A stretch of DNA of 64,000 bases. Origin: Streptomyces flavochromogenes. GTDB lineage: Bacteria; Actinomycetota; Actinomycetes; Streptomycetales; Streptomycetaceae. The stretch covers positions 1-64,000 of the forward strand of contig NZ_JNZO01000033.1 of the NCBI RefSeq assembly GCF_000717595.1. The letters are read 5' to 3'. A model generated the notes under the pieces. The model saw only the letters and a program-made list of their open reading frames with translations. It did no database searches and had not been told where the DNA came from. Positions within the stretch are counted from its first letter, which is position 1; each line of letters starts with the position of its first letter. The position numbers and the translations under genes were made by a program. Positions 17,301-24,908 of this stretch are shown piece after piece.

Positions 17301-17828
17301 CTCCTCTCCCGCCTCGGGCGGGCCTTCGAACTGCGCGTCACCCACATCGAGCTCGACGAGATGGCCCAGCGCTTCATCCAGGACATCTCCCGGCGTACCC
17401 CGCGGTTCATCGCCAACGAACCGGACAACCGGGACGTGGCCGAGTACCGCGACAAGATCGAGCAGATCCGCGCCGACAACGATCTGCCCACCACCGAGGA
17501 CTTCGTCTTCGTCGAGGTCACGGTCACCGACCCCTCCGAGTTCGAGGCGGGCCTGACCGTACGCGGCGAGGTCATGCACGACCGCTATCGCGTCCTCACC
17601 GTCGAGTCCTCCTCCATCCCGAACGCGCTGGCCGCCCTCCTGCTCCACGCCCGCGACCTCACCGGTGTGAGCCCGCACGTCTACTTCGAGTGGACCGAGG
17701 GCAACCCCTTCGCCAACTTCCTCCGCTTCTTCCTCCTCGGCCAGGGCGAGGTCGCCCCCGTCACCCGCGAGGTCCTGCGGGAGGCGGAGTCCGACCGGAA
17801 CCGCCGCCCGCGCGTCCACGTCGGCTGA
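17301..17828 (+). pseudogene. C-terminal remnant of a second APC-family permease
   Basis: The plus-strand frame from about 17301 (LLSRLGRAFELRVTHIELDE) to TGA 17828 includes MAQRFIQDISRRTPRFIANE, FVEVTVTDPSEFEAGLTVRG and the end segment FANFLRFFLLGQGEVAPVTR. This is the soluble C-terminal domain that follows the membrane part of a large Streptomyces amino-acid permease. An internal ATG at 17361 would give 155 residues, but no ribosome-binding site precedes it and no membrane domain exists. The remnant is well conserved, so the loss is probably recent. It is head-to-head with the permease tail at 17089-17272. Confidence 0.6.
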
Positions 17829-17834
17829 CGCCGG

Positions 17835-18041
17835 AGTCGTCCCGCGCAGGACCGCCCGCGAGAGCCGGATCCAGGGCTGGTCCGAGCCGGGAGTGGCGGT
17901 CAGCCTCTCCACGGTGGTGAACCCGACAGCGGTGCGGCTGCCCAGCGGCGTGCGGAAGACGCGGACCGCCACCGCGTGTGCCCCCGGCCGGACGCGGACC
18001 TCCAGGGGCCCGGCCGGGTCGGGTTCCTCGGGCTCGGGATC
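17835..18041 (-). pseudogene. Remnant of a SAV_915-like small protein
   Basis: Directly after the YbdK stop codon, in the same frame, the minus strand reads EPEEPDPAGPLEVRVRPG, then VAVRVFRTPLGSRTAVGFTT and SDQPWIRLSRAVL. This resembles the SAV_915 family of short Streptomyces proteins. The C-terminus runs out near 17835 against the permease remnant. A GTG at 17972 exists but no good start is visible, so I call it a fragment. The family match is from memory and tentative. Confidence 0.38.
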
Positions 18042-19172
18042 TCAGGCTCGGGAGTCGCTCGTGATGCGCGCGCACTCGATGACCACCGAGGTGAGACTGC
18101 CGTGAGTACGCAGGAGCTCGCGCTGGATGCGGGCTCCGTTGCCCCGGTCCAGCAGCCCGGCGATGCCTTCGCGGACCCGTGCGTCGTCGCCGCTCTCGAC
18201 CAGGGCCTCCTGGACATGGGCGTACAGCGCCTGGACGACCGCGGCCGCCGGAGCCTCTCTCATGGTCTCGGGATGCAGGAGCGGGCCGTCCAGGCCTGAC
18301 CGGCCGGCCCGCCATGCCGCCAGCCGAAGGAGGTCCGTGTCGACGCGGGAGGGAGGATCCCCTTCGCGCCAGGCCCTGGCGGCAGTCTCGACGAGGGCGC
18401 GCACCAGCGCGGCGAGGAGTACCGGCGTCGACGCGTCGAGGCACACGTCCGCCACTCTGACCTCCACCGTGGGGTAGGTGGCCGAAAGCCGGGCGTCGAA
18501 GTAGATCATCGCCTCGTCTCGCAGGACTCCGGTGTCGAGCATGGCACGCACCTGCTCGTGGTAGCGATCGGCGGAGCCGAAGACCGGCATCGGGCCGGCG
18601 GAGGGCAGTCTGTTCCACACCCGACTGCGATAGCTCGCGTACTTGCTGTCCTGCCCCTGCCAGAAGGGCGAGTTCGCGCTCATCGCGGTCAGAACGGAGA
18701 GCCAGGGCCGGATCCTGTCGAGTACGGCGATGCCCTCCTCGTCCGACTCGACCGAGACGTGGACGTGGCAGCCGCAGGTGAGTTGTTCCTGCGCGGTCAG
18801 GCCGAACTGTTCGCCCAGCCAGGCGTATCGCTTGCCCGTGTTCAGCGAGGGCCGGGCGGGGAGCGGCGAGGTGGCGAGGGCCGCCACGAGGGCGCCCGCG
18901 GACGCGGCGTGCCGGCCGGCCTCGGCTCGGCACCGGGTGACCTCGTCCCCGAGTTCGCCCATCTCCGTCACCGGTTTCGTGGCGAACTCCACCTGCTCCT
19001 TCTGCAGTTCCTTCTCGAAGGCGTGCTCCGGCGCGCCGTCGGCGGAGTCGTCGCGGGCCCGCTGACCCGCGGACCGGTCCGCGGCCGCGAGAACGGCACT
19101 GGCCAGGGCGAGGGGCTTCCCGGTACGGGCATGCACGAGAAGCAGCTCTTCTTCCACGCCCACGCTTCTCAT
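18042..19172 (-). CDS. Putative carboxylate-amine ligase (YbdK / GCS2 family)
   Basis: 376 residues from ATG 19172. It starts MRSVGVEEELLLVHARTGKP, the GVEEE motif of the glutamate-cysteine ligase 2 family. LTCGCHVHVSVESDEEG (about 130-146) is the metal/nucleotide-binding strand, and RLSATYPTVEVRVADVCLD is a later family signature. These enzymes form an amide bond between a carboxylate (often Glu) and an amine using ATP; in actinobacteria several paralogues exist with unknown substrates besides mycothiol or ergothioneine-related ones. The length is normal. An AT-rich stretch (TATATA near 19212-19219) just upstream may be part of its promoter. It borders the scar of gene fragments downstream. 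Confidence 0.87.
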   Translation of the reverse strand: MRSVGVEEELLLVHARTGKPLALASAVLAAADRSAGQRARDDSADGAPEHAFEKELQKEQVEFATKPVTEMGELGDEVTRCRAEAGRHAASAGALVAALATSPLPARPSLNTGKRYAWLGEQFGLTAQEQLTCGCHVHVSVESDEEGIAVLDRIRPWLSVLTAMSANSPFWQGQDSKYASYRSRVWNRLPSAGPMPVFGSADRYHEQVRAMLDTGVLRDEAMIYFDARLSATYPTVEVRVADVCLDASTPVLLAALVRALVETAARAWREGDPPSRVDTDLLRLAAWRAGRSGLDGPLLHPETMREAPAAAVVQALYAHVQEALVESGDDARVREGIAGLLDRGNGARIQRELLRTHGSLTSVVIECARITSDSRA

Positions 19173-19322
19173 TCCGCCACCGCCGTTCGCCCGCTCTCCC
19201 TGAGCGGGAAGGTATATATGTCCTGACCGACGCTCCGAACGGCAAACCTGTCGAAGCCCCTCAGTGCCTCTCCGGCGAGCGGAACGGGCCGCGCCGTTTC
19301 ACGAGATCCGCCTGCCCCTGGC

Positions 19323-19985
19323 CTACGTGGCGGCGAACGGGCTGTCACCGAGACGGGCCAGCAGATCGGCCGGATCGCGGTACACGGCGGCGGCACCGGC
19401 CTCTTCCAGGTCGGCCCGCGGGATTCCGCCGCAGAGGAGGCCCACGGCGGTCACACCCGCGCGGGTGGCCGCCCTCATGTCCCACACGGTGTCGCCGACG
19501 AACACGGCCCGCTCGGGTGGCGTCCGGGCCAGCCGAAGGGCGTGCCGGACGGGTTCCGGTGCGGGTTTGCCTTCCTCGACGTCATCCGAGGTACTGGTTT
19601 CGGCGATGGCGTCGTCGGCGTCGATGGCCCGGCGCAGGGCCGAGAGCTCTCTGTCCTTCGCCGATGTGACCAGGACGACCAGCCAGCCGCTGCCCGCGAG
19701 GGTGCGCAGCAGGTCGGCGACCGAGGCCAGGGCGGGCAACCGATCGAACCAGGTGGCGTACAGGGTGTCGTGCGCGGCGCTCAGGCGGTCGTCCTGCGCG
19801 GGGTCGCGGTCGCCTCCCAGGAGGTGGTCGAGCAGGTCCTCGCCGGGCAGGCCGATCGACCGGTGGACGGAGTGCATCGGCACCCGGTGCCCGGCCTGAC
19901 GCAGCGCCTCCCACCAGGCGACCACGTGCAGGTAGTTGGTGTCGGTGAGCGTCCCGTCGACGTCGAAGAGCGCGGCACGGTCCAT
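19323..19985 (-). CDS. HAD-family phosphatase
   Basis: 220 residues from ATG 19985, chosen because AGGAGGAGA lies just upstream and the DxDGT motif begins at residue 8 (MDRAALFDVDGTLTDTNYLH). Motif II is VVLVTSAKDRE, motif III EEGKPAPEPV, motif IV VFVGDTVWDMRAA. The helical cap inserted after motif I makes it subfamily IA, like phosphoglycolate phosphatase and beta-phosphoglucomutase. The substrate is a small phosphorylated metabolite, not predictable. A 76-residue ORF ends 11 bp upstream, exactly at the ribosome-binding site. Confidence 0.9.
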   Translation of the reverse strand: MDRAALFDVDGTLTDTNYLHVVAWWEALRQAGHRVPMHSVHRSIGLPGEDLLDHLLGGDRDPAQDDRLSAAHDTLYATWFDRLPALASVADLLRTLAGSGWLVVLVTSAKDRELSALRRAIDADDAIAETSTSDDVEEGKPAPEPVRHALRLARTPPERAVFVGDTVWDMRAATRAGVTAVGLLCGGIPRADLEEAGAAAVYRDPADLLARLGDSPFAAT

Positions 19986-19996
19986 GGTTCTCCTCC

Positions 19997-20227
19997 TCAC
20001 GGTTCCCGCAGGGCGGGGAGCAGCTCTGCCTGCGACCGGCCGAGGAAGGGCTCCTGCGGGTCGCCGCCGACCTGGCCTGCGCGGTCGCCCTGCGACCCCG
20101 GCCGGGGGCACGTGGGGCCGGAGACGACGCAGGGGTCGAGGAACGCTCTCTCGGGGCCCGCGGCGCGGGCGACCGGTTCGCGGGGCCCGGCCTGGTCGGT
20201 CTTCGTCGTGTCGCCGTAAAGGGCCAT
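19997..20227 (-). CDS. Small hypothetical protein upstream of HAD phosphatase
   Basis: About 76 residues (MALYGDTTKTDQAGPREPVA ... ending AELLPALREP). The TGA stop sits immediately before GGAGGAGAACC and the HAD start, which is operon-like spacing. A GTG three codons further upstream (20236) is an alternative start; neither has a strong ribosome-binding site. The product is hydrophilic, rich in Gly, Pro and Arg, with two Cys, no membrane segment and no recognised domain. It could be real or chance. Confidence 0.4.
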   Translation of the reverse strand: MALYGDTTKTDQAGPREPVARAAGPERAFLDPCVVSGPTCPRPGSQGDRAGQVGGDPQEPFLGRSQAELLPALREP

Positions 20228-20236
20228 GGAGACCAC

Positions 20237-20702
20237 ATTGCTATGTCTCTCCCGACCTCACGAGCCGACAGCCGTGCCAGGGCTCCCGAGAGCCTCGCCC
20301 GGGCGCCCTCTGCTCGGCGTCCGTCGCCTTCGGGCCGACACCCGGCTCCTCGGTGCCCCTCTCCCACGAACGGTCGCAGTCGGCGCCCCTCGCCCTCGAA
20401 AGACGTCGCAGAGCCCTGAGGTGCGCAACAGGCCCGGCGGGTCGACAGTGGAAGTGACTCGATCAGCTGGCGCTCGTCGTGGGGACCGCCCGCGTCATGC
20501 CGGCAGCAGGTGGCAACATCGCCGCGGCACCCGGCATCGCGATCGCCGATGCCGGGGGCGAGGGCGTGGGGTGAGCCCGCACGCCCACCCGGCATCGATG
20601 ATCGGCCCGTCCGACATCGGAGGAGACCGCGGAACCCTTCTGGCCGCCCCGGCCGGTGCCGGACATCCCGACGGCCGCAGTGCCGGGCAAGGAGGGCCTT
20701 CG
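20237..20702. other. Intergenic, no gene seen
   Basis: This 466-bp stretch lies upstream of the DUF2252 gene. Frames that extend it leftwards in frame with DUF2252 lack similarity and a ribosome-binding site. It must contain the DUF2252 promoter; I could not place it. Confidence 0.35.
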
Positions 20703-22133
20703 ATGCCCCAGAAGTCGACCACGGGGATGCGTGCGGCACCCCATGCCACGCCCGCCGAGCGCACGGCACTCGGCAAGGAGGCCCGGCGCCGCTCGCCGCG
20801 ATCGAGCCACGCCGCGTACGAGCCGCCTTCCGACAGGCCGGATCCGCTGACGATCCTGGAGGCGCAGTCCGCGACACGCGTGCCCGAGCTCGTTCCCATC
20901 CGCTACAGCCGTATGACGGAGTCCCCGTTCCGCTTCTACCGGGGCGCCGCCGCGATCATGGCCTCCGACCTGGCCGCCACCCCGCGCTCGGGATTCACCG
21001 CCCAGCTGTGCGGGGACGCCCACATGCTCAACTTCCGTCTCCTCGCCTCGCCGGAACGGCGCCTGATGTTCGACATCAACGACTTCGACGAGACGCTGCC
21101 CGGTCCGTGGGAGTGGGACGTCAAGCGGCTGTCGACGAGTTTCGTCATCGCGGGCCGGGCGAACGGCTTCGACGACGACGAGCGCGACCGCATCGTGCGG
21201 CGCACGGTCCGTTCGTACCGCGAGGCGATGATCGGTTTCGCTGCCATGCGCACCATCGACGTCTGGTACGCGAAGATCGACGACGAGCGCCTCAAGTCGC
21301 TGGCCACGGACCGGCTCCACAAGCGCGGCCGGAAGAACCTGACCCGTGCCATGGAGAAGGCCCGGAGCCGCGACAGCCTGCAGGTCTTCGACAAGCTCAC
21401 CGAGATCGTCGACGGCCGGCCCGTGATCGCGGCGGATCCCCCGCTGCTCGTCCCGGTGGCCGACCTGATGCCCGACGTGGAGCGCCACGCCCTGGAGCGC
21501 CAGTTCCGCGGTCTGATCGAGCGGTACGGCCACTCGCTGGCGTCCGACCGGCGCACGCTCCTGTCGGACTACCGTCTGGCCGATGTCGCCCGCAAGGTGG
21601 TCGGGGTCGGCAGCGTCGGTACCCGCTGCTGGATCTTCCTGCTCCTCGGCCGGGACGACCAGGACCCGCTCTTCCTCCAGGCCAAGGAGGCGGACACGTC
21701 CGTGCTCGCCGCGCACGTCGGCGCGAGCATGTATCGCAATCAGGGCGAACGGGTGGTCGCCGGCCAGCGGCTGATGCAGGCCACCAGCGACATCTTCCTC
21801 GGCTGGGAGCGCGTGGACGGCATCGACGGCAAGAAGCGCGACTTCTACGTCCGCCAACTGCGTGACTGGAAGGGCATCGCCCTCCCCGAGACGATGAACC
21901 CGAGGCGCATGCAGGCGTTCGGCGAAGTGTGCGGGCTCACGCTGGCCCGCGCGCACGCGCGGTCCGGCGACCGGATCGCGATCGCCGCGTACCTGGGCGG
22001 CGGCGACTCCTTCGACCGGGCGATCGCCACGTTCGCGGAGGCCTATGCCGACCAGAACGAGCGCGACCACCAGGCCCTCGTCGACGCCGTAGGCGCGGGC
22101 CGGCTGCCCGCGGAGGAACTGCCGACGCCCTGA
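20703..22133 (+). CDS. DUF2252 family protein
   Basis: 476 residues from ATG 20703, with GGAGGG 6 nt upstream; the open frame extends far upstream but without coding character. Signatures: SPFRFYRGAAAIMASDLA, CGDAHMLNFRLLASPERR, FDINDFDETLPGPWEWDVKR and QVVAGQRLMQATSDIFLGW-like text near 395. DUF2252 proteins have a kinase-like fold, seen in GDAHxxN and DxNDFDE, but no demonstrated activity. It is soluble, with no signal peptide. It is single-copy in its own transcription unit between the HAD gene (opposite strand) and a small membrane protein 142 bp downstream. Confidence 0.93.
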   Translation: MPQKSTTGMRAAPHATPAERTALGKEARRRSPRSSHAAYEPPSDRPDPLTILEAQSATRVPELVPIRYSRMTESPFRFYRGAAAIMASDLAATPRSGFTAQLCGDAHMLNFRLLASPERRLMFDINDFDETLPGPWEWDVKRLSTSFVIAGRANGFDDDERDRIVRRTVRSYREAMIGFAAMRTIDVWYAKIDDERLKSLATDRLHKRGRKNLTRAMEKARSRDSLQVFDKLTEIVDGRPVIAADPPLLVPVADLMPDVERHALERQFRGLIERYGHSLASDRRTLLSDYRLADVARKVVGVGSVGTRCWIFLLLGRDDQDPLFLQAKEADTSVLAAHVGASMYRNQGERVVAGQRLMQATSDIFLGWERVDGIDGKKRDFYVRQLRDWKGIALPETMNPRRMQAFGEVCGLTLARAHARSGDRIAIAAYLGGGDSFDRAIATFAEAYADQNERDHQALVDAVGAGRLPAEELPTP

Positions 22134-22203
22134 TCCGGCAAGGGGCCTGGTCCACTCGTCGTCTGAACACGAGCGGGGGGCCACGGTTCCTCCGTCTCGT
22201 GAC

Positions 22204-22217
22204 GTGACCGGTGTCAC
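22204..22217. promoter_or_regulatory. Perfect palindrome GTGACCGGTGTCAC region
   Basis: A GTGAC/GTCAC inverted repeat with a CGGT centre lies 59 bp upstream of the small membrane protein's GTG start and 70 bp after DUF2252. It could be an operator for the membrane protein or the stem of a terminator. Confidence 0.35.
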
Positions 22218-22275
22218 GGGCGGTACGTTTACGCCGACAGTCACACGGGGGACGGGACGACCGGAAGGAACGGAA

Positions 22276-22677
22276 GTGCAGGTTTCGACGCTCAGCCTCT
22301 GGGGTGCCGCCGCATTCGGCGCGGTCATCGGCTGGATCGCCTACCGGACACTGCGGCGTGCTGCGAACGCACCCAGGATCACCGATCTCATCACGGTGAT
22401 CGCGGCATTGGGTGGCGGCGCGGTCATCAACACACAGTTCGCGGAGCCGGATCTGTTCGCCTGTTACGGCATCGGGCTGTTCGCCGGATTCTTCGCCTAC
22501 TTCGTGATCGGACTCCTGGTCGACCGATCGGAGCGGAAGGCCCAGGACAAGCGCGAGGCGGCGCAGATCCCCGCGCAAGCGACGCAGACGACGCAAGCGG
22601 TGGAGGGGGCACCCGCAGGGACGACGGAGCCGGTCGGCGCACGGCAGAACAGTTCGACCTGGATGGGCGACCTCTGA
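22276..22677 (+). CDS. Small membrane protein beside CHAT locus
   Basis: 133 residues from GTG 22276; GGAAGGAA lies about 7 nt upstream. There are three hydrophobic segments: STLSLWGAAAFGAVIGWIAY (about 4-23), LITVIAALGGGAVI (about 40-53) and CYGIGLFAGFFAYFVIGLLV (about 62-81). A hydrophilic tail rich in Gln/Thr/Ala follows, ending SSTWMGDL. No family was recognised. It ends 28 bp from the 3' end of the convergent 723-residue CHAT gene, with no obvious terminator between them. The small size, membrane location and position make it a possible membrane partner of the CHAT system, but co-occurrence would have to show this. Confidence 0.75.
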   Translation: MQVSTLSLWGAAAFGAVIGWIAYRTLRRAANAPRITDLITVIAALGGGAVINTQFAEPDLFACYGIGLFAGFFAYFVIGLLVDRSERKAQDKREAAQIPAQATQTTQAVEGAPAGTTEPVGARQNSSTWMGDL

Positions 22678-22705
22678 CGCTCCGGCGCGCCGACGGGTGG
22701 GGCCG

Positions 22706-24877
22706 TCAGGAAGCGAAGCTCAACCGCAAGGCGGCCGAACAATAAGCCGTATAGGCGAGCCCCAGGACGTTCCCCTGCCCCAGAAGCTCCATCCGCACCT
22801 GGTGCAGGGCGGATCCCACGTCGTGGCCGGCGAGGAGGAGCTCCCAGAACCGCTCGGCGAACCTGCCGGCCAGCCCCTGTTCCACGGTGATCTCCGTACC
22901 GACGACTCCGGCGGCCTGCAGTCCGGCGAAGGCGGTGACGAAGGGCAGCCAGGACCGGGCGTCGTGGTCGGCGGTGTGACAGCCGTTGAGAAAGACCAAC
23001 GGCGCGACCCGCTCCCAGCCGTCCCAGCCCGGGTCCTCGCCCCAGGCGTTCAGATCCTCGGGCAGGATCCGGTCCGTGCCGCCGATCTCCAGGACGGTGG
23101 GTGTCGACACTTCCCCGGCCTGAGGGCGGCGTCCATGGCCGTAGAAGTAGAGACAGTCTCCGGGAGTATCCGTCAGGGACTGCCGGAGTGCCTGCTTCCG
23201 ATCACAGACACGCAGCTCCGCGAAGCTCCCCCGCAGGACGGACAAGTGACGGGTCGCCACATCGCCGGCAAGCGCGTGACTCCGTGCCACGGTGAGGGAG
23301 GGCCGGGTTCCCTCACGGCCTGCCCGCAGGCGAATCCGGCGTCCCCTTCGAACGGACGGGGGCTGCTCGATGATGTGCCGGAATCCCCAGAACCCGTACG
23401 GGCAGAGCGTGTTGAGCGGATGCACGGCACCCTCCGGACAGGAGCGGGCCGTGGGGTCCTGTCGTACCCGCTCCCATCCCGCGGCGCACGGCTCCAGCGC
23501 GGCGTCACTCTCCACCGCGTTGTCGTACAGCAGGGCCCACGGGAAGACGAGGTCGTTCAACTCGGTCCGGCACACCTGGATCTCCGCGGGCTCGCGCAGC
23601 ACGTGACGCAGGGCCTCCCGTTCCGGGCGGCTGCGCGCGACCATCTGGTAGAGCGTCCAGCCGAGCCGCGCGAGCCGGGTCATGTCCCGGAGCAATGCGG
23701 GGAAGTCCTTGCCGTGGTTCGCGTCGAGGAGGTTCACCGGCCGCGATGCGCCACCCTCGACGCGGAACTCGGCGTGACAGGCGAAGAGTGCGGCCCTCGC
23801 CTGTTCCAGCGCGGTGACCACCTGGTGCTCGCTGAGCCAGAACGTGGCGAGGGGCCCGCCCCCGGCGGTGACATCGATGGTCATGGCGCCGTCCTGTCGC
23901 CCCACTCGCACCGCCGCGGAGCGCCGGGGCAGCTCGCTCAGCGCCGCGAAGCCCGAGGTCAGCGTATAGTCGACCGCCGCCGTGGTGGCTCCTCCCGGCC
24001 CTTCGTCGGCGGCGATGGACGTGGTCAGGGTGACCGACTGCAACTGGTTGCCGCGGTACGAGACGAACATCCGCAGCCGGGCAGGGCCCGGCTCCTCCGG
24101 AGCGACGAACGGGATGTGGAGGTGCCGGCCACGGTGCCCTTCCTCACACGTGTGCCGGCCTCCCGGCTGACAGTGGCAGACCCAGGACGCCCCCTCGCGG
24201 GGCAGGAAGAGCCAGTGCTGCGCGGCGGGGAGGCGCAGGTCGTCGCTGACGACGGTGACCTGGAGCCAGTCACCGCTCCCGTCGTCGTCCGTGTGGTCGA
24301 GGCTGTTGTCGGGGAACGCCTCGGCCTGCGCCGCAAGGAGACTCCCGGGCTCCAGGCCTCCGATGTCCACGCGGAGTTCGTACGTCCTGCCGGAGGCGAG
24401 GAGACGGTCGGAGGGGATGACCACCCGCGAGAGAGGCCATACGACCGCGACGTTGAGGAAGCGCTCCGTGGCGTCCGGCTCGGAGGAACCGTCCGTCACG
24501 GGGACGGCGTCCGACGCTTCCTCGTCATGGGGCACGGGCTCGACGTGCCGACCGTCCGGCACGGCGCCCACGGGCACGCCGCGCAGGCCCTCCCGCTCCT
24601 GTCGCAGGAACAGGCCCCATGTCTCGATGGCTCCCGTGTACTTGTCGTACACCTCCTCGCACTTCTCAGTGAACTCGTCGCCGTCGAGGTCCGGATCGTT
24701 CAGCAGGGCGAGCCAGCCGTCGCGGGCCTTCTCCTCCAGCATGTCCGAGTGCCAGAGGTCGGAGTCCCGCAGAGCTCGCAACAGTCTCTCGTCCTCGCAC
24801 CGCGGCGCCCATCCGTACGTCACCGAGTCCCGCATCTCCACGCCCGATCGCCCCTCGTCTCCGACTGGTGATGGCAT
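22706..24877 (-). CDS. CHAT-domain (caspase-like) protein, 723 residues
   Basis: The C-terminal third is a CHAT domain with the catalytic pair H581 (LYFYGHGRR) and C633 (VFLNGCHTAD), followed by AGVVGTEITV and FAERFWELLLAGHDVGSALH, the normal end of CHAT folds. Residues 1-120 are helical and acidic. Residues about 130-330 are beta-rich and contain WVCHCQPGGRHTCEEGH (about 232-248), a possible zinc knuckle. Residues about 340-540 hold a helical/beta linker with VCRTELNDLVFPWALLYD. No signal peptide or membrane segment is seen, so it is cytosolic. CHAT proteins are cysteine peptidases related to caspases and separase, often activated in conflict systems. It is transcribed away from a second CHAT gene 31 bp to its right. 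The GTG/ATG start at 24877 is uncertain by a few codons (an ATG also at residue 15). Confidence 0.87.
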   Translation of the reverse strand: MPSPVGDEGRSGVEMRDSVTYGWAPRCEDERLLRALRDSDLWHSDMLEEKARDGWLALLNDPDLDGDEFTEKCEEVYDKYTGAIETWGLFLRQEREGLRGVPVGAVPDGRHVEPVPHDEEASDAVPVTDGSSEPDATERFLNVAVVWPLSRVVIPSDRLLASGRTYELRVDIGGLEPGSLLAAQAEAFPDNSLDHTDDDGSGDWLQVTVVSDDLRLPAAQHWLFLPREGASWVCHCQPGGRHTCEEGHRGRHLHIPFVAPEEPGPARLRMFVSYRGNQLQSVTLTTSIAADEGPGGATTAAVDYTLTSGFAALSELPRRSAAVRVGRQDGAMTIDVTAGGGPLATFWLSEHQVVTALEQARAALFACHAEFRVEGGASRPVNLLDANHGKDFPALLRDMTRLARLGWTLYQMVARSRPEREALRHVLREPAEIQVCRTELNDLVFPWALLYDNAVESDAALEPCAAGWERVRQDPTARSCPEGAVHPLNTLCPYGFWGFRHIIEQPPSVRRGRRIRLRAGREGTRPSLTVARSHALAGDVATRHLSVLRGSFAELRVCDRKQALRQSLTDTPGDCLYFYGHGRRPQAGEVSTPTVLEIGGTDRILPEDLNAWGEDPGWDGWERVAPLVFLNGCHTADHDARSWLPFVTAFAGLQAAGVVGTEITVEQGLAGRFAERFWELLLAGHDVGSALHQVRMELLGQGNVLGLAYTAYCSAALRLSFAS

Positions 24878-24908
24878 TCTGAGGCAGGCGGAGGAACGGG
24901 GGCCAACC

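Noticed and set aside
17361..17828. Intact 155-residue gene from ATG 17361
   Set aside because: Similarity to the permease tail continues upstream of this ATG, and no ribosome-binding site precedes it, so a truncated remnant fits better.
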